Of a DNA stretch of 64,000 nt, positions 61,306 through 64,000 are shown piece by piece. Positions within the stretch are counted from its first letter, which is position 1. Each line of letters opens with the position of its first letter. Position numbers and translations under genes: made by a program. The DNA comes from Prauserella shujinwangii (GTDB lineage Bacteria; Actinomycetota; Actinomycetes; Mycobacteriales; Pseudonocardiaceae), in contig NZ_PVNH01000014.1 of NCBI RefSeq assembly GCF_003001955.1, forward strand, positions 124,001-188,000, given 5' to 3'. Under the pieces are notes generated by a model. That model worked only from the letters and a program-made list of their open reading frames with translations. It did no database searches and was not told the origin of the DNA.

Positions 61306-63065
61306 TGGTGACTGTGGCCGGTTCCCGAGGTGCCCGGGTCCTTCCCGTTCCCGTCCGCGGGCCGTTCGGCCGCTGGCTGCGCGAGCGCACGAGCGGCCTG
61401 GTCGCGCTCGCCCTCGCGATTGGCGCGGGCGCCGGGCTCGGCGCGATCGCCTTCCGCTGGCTGGTGGACTCGGTCACCTACCTGCTGTCCGGGCACGCCG
61501 ACTACGCCGCGGCGCCCGGGGCGGAGCATCCGTGGCTGCCGTGGCTGGGCCCCTCGTTCGTCGTGTTCGCGCCCGCGCTCGCGGGCCTGCTCTACGGCCC
61601 GCTGGTGTACCGCTTCGCGCCGGAGGCCCGCGGGCACGGCGTTCCCGAGGTGATGTACGCGGTCGCCGAGCGCGGCGGCCGGATCCCCGGGCGGGTCAGC
61701 GTGGTCAAGGCGGTCGCCTCGGCACTGTGCCTCGGTTCCGGTGGCTCGGTGGGCAGGGAGGGCCCGATCGTGCAGATCGGCTCGGCACTGGGGTCGAGCC
61801 TCGGCCAGGCGGCGCGGCTGCCCGAGTCCCGGTTGCGGGTGCTGGTCGCGTGCGGAGCCGCGGGCGGTATCGCGGCGACGTTCAACGCCCCGCTCACCGG
61901 CCCGTTCTTCGCGATCGAGCTGATCCTGCGCAGTTTCGCCGCCGAGTCGTTCGGTGCGGTGGTGCTGGCCAGCGTCACCGCGAGCGTCGTGGGCCGCGCC
62001 GTCCTCGGCAACGAACAGCTCCTGGACCTGCCGCGGTTCTCGCTGGCCAGCCCCGTGGAGTACCTGCTGTTCATGGCTCTGGGCGTGGTGGTGGGCGCGG
62101 TCGGCGTCCTGTTCACCCGCGTGCTGTACCTCGTGGAGGACGGGTGCGACCGGGTGTGGCGCTGGCCGGAGTGGCTGCGGCCCGCCGTGGGCGGGCTCGT
62201 ACTCGGCGGGGTGCTGCTGGCGCTGCCCGAGCTGTACGGCGTGGGCTACCCCGTGCTGCAGCACGCGGTGCGTGGCGAGTACGTCGCCGGTTTCCTGCTC
62301 GTCCTGCTCGCGGGCAAGCTGCTCGCCACGAGCCTGACGATCGGCATCGGCGGATCCGGCGGTGTCTTCGCACCGTCCCTGTTCCTCGGCGCGACGAGCG
62401 GGGCGGCGTTCGGGCTGCTGGTGCACGGCTGGCTGCCCGGGATGACGGCGGCGGCGGGCGTGTACGGGCTCATCGGCATGGGCGCCGCGTTCGCCGGGGC
62501 CGCGCGCGCTCCCATCACGGCCGTGATCGTCCTGTTCGAACTGACCGGCGAGTACTCGATCATCCTGCCGCTGATGACCGCCATCGTCATCGCGACGCTG
62601 GTGAGCAGGGGACTGTCCCGGGACACCATCTACACGGCGAAGCTGCGCCGCCGCGGCGTCGAGCTGGACCGGCGGCGCCCGTTCGGTGGCCGCACGGTCG
62701 CCGACGTGGCCGAGCCGCTGCCGCGCCCGCTCGCCGAGGGCACAGGGCTGGCCGAGGCGGCGCACGCGCTCGCTTTGTCCGGCCACGGGATCCTGCCGGT
62801 GGTCGGCGGCGACGGGGCGTACCACGGGTGCGTCACCGCCCGCGCGGTCGCCGAGGCGCTCGACGACGAGCAGGCGAGCGTGCGCACCGTGGCCGACCTC
62901 GCCGAGCTGCCGCCTGAGGTGACGCTCGGCGCGACGCTCACCGAGGCGCTCGACGCCCTCACCCGGGCGCCGGGGACCGGCCTGCCGGTGCTGGACGAGC
63001 GAGCCGGTGACCTCGTCGGCTGGATCACCCACCAGCGGGTGCTGGCGGCGCTGGATCCGGGCTAG
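61305..63065 (+). CDS. ClC-family chloride channel/transporter with CBS domains
   Basis: 586 aa (ATG 61305; GTG 61308 also possible). The ClC membrane domain (about 25-450) carries 'RGHGVPEVM' (Ser-filter region variant), 'GSGGSVGREGPIVQIG' with the gating Glu152 and 'TFNAPLTGPFFAIELILR'. At the internal proton-glutamate position (Glu203 in E. coli ClC-ec1) the residue is Leu206, as hydrophobic residues are in channel-type ClCs. Two CBS domains follow (about 460-585: 'VADVAEPLPRPLAEGTGLAEAAHALALSGHGILPVV', '...LPVLDERAGDLVGWITHQRVL'), likely nucleotide-sensing. No SD, consistent with a leaderless mRNA. Confidence 0.88.
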   Translation: MVTVAGSRGARVLPVPVRGPFGRWLRERTSGLVALALAIGAGAGLGAIAFRWLVDSVTYLLSGHADYAAAPGAEHPWLPWLGPSFVVFAPALAGLLYGPLVYRFAPEARGHGVPEVMYAVAERGGRIPGRVSVVKAVASALCLGSGGSVGREGPIVQIGSALGSSLGQAARLPESRLRVLVACGAAGGIAATFNAPLTGPFFAIELILRSFAAESFGAVVLASVTASVVGRAVLGNEQLLDLPRFSLASPVEYLLFMALGVVVGAVGVLFTRVLYLVEDGCDRVWRWPEWLRPAVGGLVLGGVLLALPELYGVGYPVLQHAVRGEYVAGFLLVLLAGKLLATSLTIGIGGSGGVFAPSLFLGATSGAAFGLLVHGWLPGMTAAAGVYGLIGMGAAFAGAARAPITAVIVLFELTGEYSIILPLMTAIVIATLVSRGLSRDTIYTAKLRRRGVELDRRRPFGGRTVADVAEPLPRPLAEGTGLAEAAHALALSGHGILPVVGGDGAYHGCVTARAVAEALDDEQASVRTVADLAELPPEVTLGATLTEALDALTRAPGTGLPVLDERAGDLVGWITHQRVLAALDPG

Positions 63066-63895
63066 CGGCGGCCGAGGAAGTCCAGCAGCAGCGCGGACAG
63101 CGCCTCCGGCACCTCCTCCGGGACCCAGTGGGTGACGTCCTCGATCATCTGGAACTCGTAGGGCCCGCTCACCCAGTTCTCGGTGTCGAGCGCGGCGGTG
63201 GAGCCCACGGCCACGTCCTCGGTGCTCCACACGTACAGCGTCGGCACCTCGACCTTGCCGATCCGGTGGTCGGGCGTGCCCGCCCGGTACCAGTTCAGGG
63301 CCGCCGTGAGCGCGCCCGGCTCGGACAGCCGCCGCACGTACTCCTCGACGTGCTCGCGGGGCACCTTCCACTCGAACATCCGGCGCAGCGCCTCGGCGCC
63401 GTCCGCCAGCATCCGCCGTTCGGTGGTCTTGTCGTGCCGCCACTCGCGCATGTACTGCGAGCGGAGCTGCTGGTCGGGGTCGTCGCGGATGGCGGAGCCG
63501 AGCGCGGCCGGGTGCGGGACGGAGACGGCGGTGAGCGTGCGCAGCCTGCCGGGGTGGCGTTCGGCGGTGTGCCAGGCGACGGCGGCGCCCCAGTCGTGAC
63601 CGACGAGGTCGAACCTGTGCCAGCCGAGTTCGTCGGCGATCGCGAGGACGTCGCCGACCAGGTCGTCCATCCCGTAGTCGGCGGGGTGTTCGGGCCGGAC
63701 GTCGGGCGAGTAGCCGCGCTGGTCCGGGGCGACGGCGCGGTAGCCCTCGGCGCCGAGCGCGCGCAGCTGGTGGTCCCATTCGAGGGCGGCCTCGGGGAAG
63801 CCGTGCAGGAGCAGCACCGGCCGCCCGTCGGCGGGGCCCGCGGCGAGGGCGTCGAACGTACCCGCGGCGGTGGGAATGCTGAGATACTCGGTCAC
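63062..63895 (-). CDS. Alpha/beta hydrolase (epoxide hydrolase / haloalkane dehalogenase-like)
   Basis: This 277-aa protein has 'VLLLHGFPEAALEWDHQL' (HGFP oxyanion loop) and nucleophile elbow 'DLVGHDWGAAVAW' with Asp101 instead of Ser, which indicates epoxide hydrolase or dehalogenase chemistry. Acid in 'YVWSTEDVAVG' and base His in 'IEDVTHWVPEE'. Cytoplasmic. Its TAG stop and that of the convergent ClC gene share the four bases CTAG. Confidence 0.88.
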   Translation of the reverse strand: MTEYLSIPTAAGTFDALAAGPADGRPVLLLHGFPEAALEWDHQLRALGAEGYRAVAPDQRGYSPDVRPEHPADYGMDDLVGDVLAIADELGWHRFDLVGHDWGAAVAWHTAERHPGRLRTLTAVSVPHPAALGSAIRDDPDQQLRSQYMREWRHDKTTERRMLADGAEALRRMFEWKVPREHVEEYVRRLSEPGALTAALNWYRAGTPDHRIGKVEVPTLYVWSTEDVAVGSTAALDTENWVSGPYEFQMIEDVTHWVPEEVPEALSALLLDFLGRR

Positions 63896-63972
63896 GCCCG
63901 GACCCTAGCGGGTCGCGGAAGCCGGGGCGTACGACCGGGAGGAGGAGCGGTGAGCCGTCGGAGGCTGCGATC

Positions 63973-64000
63973 GTGAGTCCTGCCTTGGTGTCGCCTGTGC
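63973..64000 (+). CDS. Possible start of a further gene (partial)
   Basis: A GTG at 63973 follows GGAGG (63960-63964) at 8 nt and opens a frame running off the window. A GTG at 63950 with an even stronger GGAGGAGGAG site leads to only eight codons (stop 63974-63976, overlapping the next GTG as GTGA), so it may be a leader peptide or a chance frame. Too little sequence for a function. Confidence 0.3.

Overview
The window is about 64 kb of very GC-rich DNA (roughly 70% or more) with GTG/TTG starts, strong codon-position bias and almost no non-coding space. The gene content points to a high-GC actinomycete, most likely a member of the Pseudonocardiaceae (Amycolatopsis-like). It has a complete mce operon tail, a ParE/ParC pair separate from a gyrBA locus, a three-helix actinobacterial Rieske subunit, DUF574-type methyltransferase, DUF3040, DUF4232 and DUF1360 proteins, and recurrent long palindromes between genes. 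The family placement is inference; no rRNA or other phylogenetic marker is present, and I saw no tRNA.

Layout. 0-5.4 kb: the 3' part of an mce lipid-import operon (end of mceA, then mceB-F, all start/stop-overlapped). 5.4-5.7 kb: a terminator palindrome whose loop holds a 52-bp tandem array. 5.7-12.5 kb: PucR regulator, a lipoprotein, a secreted lipase, an O-methyltransferase, a quinone oxidoreductase/HAD pair behind a TetR-type operator, and RNase Z. 12.5-20.3 kb: a CBS protein and a tiny hydrophilic protein, a DinB2-like polymerase, and ParE-ParC with a full-length homing intein in the ParC active site behind a LexA-like box. 20.3-24 kb: pseudouridine synthase, NarL-type two-component system, and a tautomerase-like/YHS protein. 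24-29.4 kb: a polyol (sorbitol/mannitol-type) dehydrogenase and ABC importer under a SorC regulator with paired operators. 29.4-54.4 kb: a long run of stress, envelope and respiration genes: hemerythrin, HtrA, Na+/H+ antiporter, YihY, universal stress protein, SatP-like acetate transporter, CaCA antiporter, DUF2238 proteins, a double PAP2 protein, an MFS transporter with a regulatory tail, cytochrome bd, AI-2E transporter, an orphan Rieske protein, several lipoproteins, a GH15 glucosidase and an SDR. 54.6-60.7 kb: a small diterpenoid cluster (class II cyclase, P450, UbiA-family protein, with a methyltransferase convergent to it) and a secreted beta-propeller. 60.7-64 kb: MarR regulator, ClC channel with CBS domains, and an epoxide-hydrolase-like enzyme.

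The most coherent unexpected signal is in the non-coding DNA. Nine start regions between 12.9 and 52.8 kb carry a GGTTG/GGATT-like box 14-16 nt from a GGGTA(N) box, the form of general-stress (SigF/SigB-type) promoters. In five of them the -10 hexamer lies exactly 9 nt from the ATG with no room for a normal ribosome-binding site, which predicts leaderless stress mRNAs. These promoters link the CBS protein, the 78-aa protein, hemerythrin, HtrA, the antiporter, the SatP-like transporter and several lipoprotein operons into one regulon. A second dispersed signal is a family of palindromes (TCGTGAGTGAG(A/G)AACG and its complement) that end transcription units and often supply the stop codons of the flanking genes. 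All functional assignments come from reading motifs by eye; no database search was run.
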